Positions 61,595 through 64,000 of a stretch of 64,000 nt of DNA are shown one piece after another (positions within the stretch are counted from its first letter, which is position 1; every line of letters begins with the position of its first letter). The stretch covers positions 2,046,001 to 2,110,000 of the forward strand of contig JADJJR010000001.1 of the NCBI GenBank assembly GCA_016706425.1, written 5' to 3'. This stretch comes from Elusimicrobiota bacterium (GTDB taxonomy: Bacteria; Elusimicrobiota; Elusimicrobia; FEN-1173). The position numbers and the translations under genes are program-made. Below the pieces are notes generated by a model. It did no database searches. It saw only the letters and a list, made by a program, of their open reading frames with translations, and had not been told where the DNA came from.

Positions 61595-63742
61595 TCAGAA
61601 GTTGAACAACATCTCGGCGTAGGTCGGCACCGGCCACAGGTCGCGGGGGAGAATGGCCTCCAACGCGTCGATGTCCTTGCGCAATTCCACCTGGGCCGAG
61701 AAGACGCTGTCGCGGAAAGCCGCGGCCTTGGTCTCCAGGTCCTCGGCGCCGTTGGCGCGGTCCAGGGCGGACTCGAGCGCCGCCAGCTTCTTGGAAGCCG
61801 AGGCCAACAAGCCGCTTACGTCGCCCAGCAGGGCGCTTTGCACCTTGGCTTCCCCGCCCGCGGTTTTCACCTGGTTGATGGTTTCCGCCAGGAACCGGGT
61901 GAACTCGATGACCGCCGGGATGTATTCGTTCTTGGTCATGGCGATGGCGCAACGCGCTTCGATGTTGATGTGCTTGGCGTATTGTTCCAGGCCGATTTCG
62001 TAGCGGGAGTGGAGTTCCCGGCCGGAGAGCACCTTGTATTTTTCAAACAACGCGACCGCGTTGTCGTTGGCGAGCGCCTTCAGGGCTTCGATCGTGGACT
62101 TGATGTTGGGCAATCCGCGCTTGGCGGCCTCGGTGACCCAGTCCTCGGAGTACCCGTTCCCGTTGAAGATCACCCGGCTGTGCTTCTGGGCGGCTTCGCG
62201 GACGACGGCGTTGACTTCCTTGTCCAGGTCCTTGGCTTTTTCCAAGCGGTCGGCGATTTCGTCCAGGGCCTCGGCCACGATGGTGTTGATGATCGTGTTC
62301 GCGTCCGCGATGGACATCGACGAGGGCACCATGCGGAACTCGAACTTGTTGCCCGTGAAGGCGAAGGGCGAGGTCCGGTTGCGGTCGGTGTTGTCGAGCG
62401 GCAGTTTGGGCAGGGCGTCCGCGCCGATGGTCAGGAATTGCTGGCCTTTCGATTCGGATTTCTTGCCTTTGGCGATATTGTCGAGGATCACCGTGAGCTG
62501 CTCGCCCATGAAGATCGAGATGATCGCCGGCGGCGCTTCGTTGGCGCCGAGGCGCAGGTCGTTGCCGGGGTTGGCGGCGCCGGCCCGGAGCTTGTCCGCG
62601 TGGCGGTCCACCGCCGTCAAGACGGCGGCCAGGAACGTCATGAATTGTTCGTTGTCGTGGGGCGTGTGGCCGGGCTCCAACAGGTTCTGGCCGTCGTCGG
62701 TGGCCATCGACCAGTTGTTGTGCTTGCCCGAGCCGTTGACGCCGGCGAAGGGCTTTTCGTAGAGCAGGCACACGAGGCCGTTGCGCAGGGCCACTTTTTG
62801 CATGGTTTCCATCACCAACTGGTTGTGGTCGGCGGCGATGTTGGAGAGGGTGAAGATGGGCGCCATCTCGTATTGGGCCGGGGCCACTTCGTTGTGCTTG
62901 GTTTTGGAGCTGATCCCCATTTTCCACAACTCAATGTCCAATTCTTTCATGAACTTGGAGATGCGGTCCTTGATCGCGCCGAAGTATTGATCCTCCAGCT
63001 CCTGCCCCTTGGGGGCGGCGGCGCCGAAGAGCGTGCGTCCGGCGAGCTGCAGGTCGGTGCGGCGGTCGAAGTAGGATTTGTCGATCAGGAAGTATTCCTG
63101 CTCGGGGCCCACCGTGGAGACCACGCGCTTCGACTTTTTATTGCCCAGGGCGCGCAGGACGCGGATGGCCTGGCGGGACAGGGCTTCCATGGAACGCAGG
63201 AGCGGGGTCTTCTTGTCCAGGGCCTCGCCGGTGTAGCTGACGAAGGCCGTGGGGATCGTGAGGGTCACGTTGCCGGCGGCGTCTTCCTTCAAGAAGGCCG
63301 GCGAGGTGGTGTCCCAAGCGGTGTAACCGCGCGCTTCAAAGGTCGCGCGGATGCCGCCGGACGGGAAGCTCGACGCGTCCGGCTCGCCTTTGATGAGCTG
63401 CTTGCCGGAGAACTCCGCGATGGCGGACCCGTCGGGCTGGGGCTCGAGGAAACTGTCGTGCTTTTCGGCGGTCTTGCCGGTCAACGGTTGGAACCAATGG
63501 GTGTAGTGGGTGGCGCCGTGCTCCAGGGCCCAATCTTTCATGGTCTGGGCGACCACGTTGGCGGTGGCCAACGTCAGCTCGGCCTCCCCCGCCATGACCT
63601 TTTGAAGGGCGGCGTACACCGGTTTGGGCAAAACCTTCTTCATCACACGGTCGGAAAAAACGTTCGCCCCGAAAACTTCCGCCAAATTGACGTCCGTGGC
63701 GCACGCCTCGCCGCAGCAGGAAACAGAGGATTTCTTGGACAT
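61595..63742 (-). CDS. glnN: Glutamine synthetase type III
   Basis: A 715-residue GSIII enzyme that makes glutamine from glutamate and ammonia. The start is ATG 63742 with GAGG upstream; the in-frame extension upstream is untranslated leader. Family features are the GSIII N-terminal domain with FGANVFSD, GPEQEYFLID, the catalytic-core NGSGKHNNWSM, RTSPFAFTGNKFEFRM and the GSIII-specific C-terminal region. It is about 1.5 times the length of GlnA. GSIII occurs in Bacteroidota, cyanobacteria and some deep phyla. A cysteine pair near the start (SCCGEAC) is unusual. Confidence 0.96.
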   Translation of the reverse strand: MSKKSSVSCCGEACATDVNLAEVFGANVFSDRVMKKVLPKPVYAALQKVMAGEAELTLATANVVAQTMKDWALEHGATHYTHWFQPLTGKTAEKHDSFLEPQPDGSAIAEFSGKQLIKGEPDASSFPSGGIRATFEARGYTAWDTTSPAFLKEDAAGNVTLTIPTAFVSYTGEALDKKTPLLRSMEALSRQAIRVLRALGNKKSKRVVSTVGPEQEYFLIDKSYFDRRTDLQLAGRTLFGAAAPKGQELEDQYFGAIKDRISKFMKELDIELWKMGISSKTKHNEVAPAQYEMAPIFTLSNIAADHNQLVMETMQKVALRNGLVCLLYEKPFAGVNGSGKHNNWSMATDDGQNLLEPGHTPHDNEQFMTFLAAVLTAVDRHADKLRAGAANPGNDLRLGANEAPPAIISIFMGEQLTVILDNIAKGKKSESKGQQFLTIGADALPKLPLDNTDRNRTSPFAFTGNKFEFRMVPSSMSIADANTIINTIVAEALDEIADRLEKAKDLDKEVNAVVREAAQKHSRVIFNGNGYSEDWVTEAAKRGLPNIKSTIEALKALANDNAVALFEKYKVLSGRELHSRYEIGLEQYAKHINIEARCAIAMTKNEYIPAVIEFTRFLAETINQVKTAGGEAKVQSALLGDVSGLLASASKKLAALESALDRANGAEDLETKAAAFRDSVFSAQVELRKDIDALEAILPRDLWPVPTYAEMLFNF

Positions 63743-63869
63743 ATATATGACCTCGCACTTGCGATAGAATTTGGAAGGGCGGCTCGCGCCGCCGTTGGTA
63801 CGGCCTCCCGCGTCATCGGCGGGTTTTTCGGCGGACGTCGTTGTCGGCCGAGGAAGGAGCAACGCGTGG

Positions 63870-63875
63870 ATTATA
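63870..63875 (-). promoter_or_regulatory. -10 box upstream of glnN
   Basis: A perfect TATAAT on the minus strand, about 125 bases before glnN, preceded by a nine-T run; no good -35 box lies 16-18 bases further up, so an activator may be needed. Confidence 0.45.
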
Positions 63876-63915
63876 CAAAAAAAAAGCCCGGCCGCTTCAT
63901 ACCGAAAAAAACCCG

Positions 63916-63945
63916 TTGACACCCCTGCCGCCGGTTTTGTACCAT
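63916..63945 (+). promoter_or_regulatory. Divergent plus-strand promoter leading out of the window
   Basis: TTGACA (63916-63921), 18 bases, TACCAT (63940-63945). A perfect 12-bp palindrome, CACAACGTTGTG (63954-63965), lies over the expected transcription start and looks like an operator. The gene it serves is beyond the window. Confidence 0.5.
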
Positions 63946-64000
63946 GCCCGCAACACAACGTTGTGCAGCGGCTCCGGCCGCGCTCTGTTTTTGGACATCG

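Noticed and set aside
61838..63919. 693-codon plus-strand frame
   Set aside because: It is antisense to glnN, which has a full set of GSIII motifs.

Overview
The window is a dense, high-GC bacterial chromosome segment. It holds about 50 protein genes, nearly all on the minus strand, and I see no tRNA, rRNA, CRISPR array, insertion sequence or prophage. The organism has a Gram-negative envelope (BamA, TamB, a Lol-type ABC exporter, LysM protein) and probably a meso-diaminopimelate peptidoglycan (MurE carries the DNPR motif). It also carries ClpC, a two-subunit glycyl-tRNA synthetase and a type III glutamine synthetase. This mix fits Elusimicrobiota or a similar deep-branching diderm phylum; that placement is an inference from gene content, not a measured phylogeny.

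Layout. Bases 1-6146: the 3' end of a glycosyltransferase/methyltransferase-like fusion gene (plus strand), then a minus-strand unit of hybrid histidine kinase, MTA phosphorylase and methyltransferase, then nadC-birA. A plus-strand GAF/HD-GYP phosphodiesterase follows (6239-7417), convergent with murG-surE-uvrB. Bases 11688-21799 are a dcw (division and cell wall) operon in the order mraZ, rsmH, ftsL-like, ftsI, murE, murF, mraY, murD, ftsW, with a textbook sigma-70 promoter and five tandem MraZ boxes; murG lies beyond a 384-bp non-coding gap. Bases 21846-30694 hold a second long unit: LysM protein, TPR protein, dprA, topA, xerC/D, a UBA-like protein, and an unusual membrane protein made of three copies of a transmembrane plus hexapeptide-repeat unit.

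Bases 30684-39658 form an operon from one strong promoter: phoH, pgpH-like HD hydrolase, ybeY, two CNNM/CorC-like membrane proteins, recO, glyQ, glyS and a small membrane protein. Bases 39655-52962 read clpC, tamB, bamA, hisS, aspS. Bases 53030-60392 read HAMP membrane protein, CheY-like regulator, lysS, a glycosyltransferase/methyltransferase-like fusion, lolC, lolD and a class IV aminotransferase. Last come prfB, with a classic programmed +1 frameshift, and glnN with its terminator; a promoter and palindrome at the right edge point out of the window.

Genes are packed with frequent 4-base stop/start overlaps (ATGA, GTGA and TTGA), so many true starts are GTG or TTG and were chosen by coupling with the upstream stop codon. 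Several promoters lie so close to the start codon that the mRNAs should be leaderless or nearly so. The most unusual items are the triple-repeat hexapeptide membrane protein, the glycosyltransferase fusions whose methyltransferase halves have lost the SAM-binding motif, the duplicated hairpin element between rsmH and ftsL, and a PgpH homologue that lacks the extracellular sensor domain.
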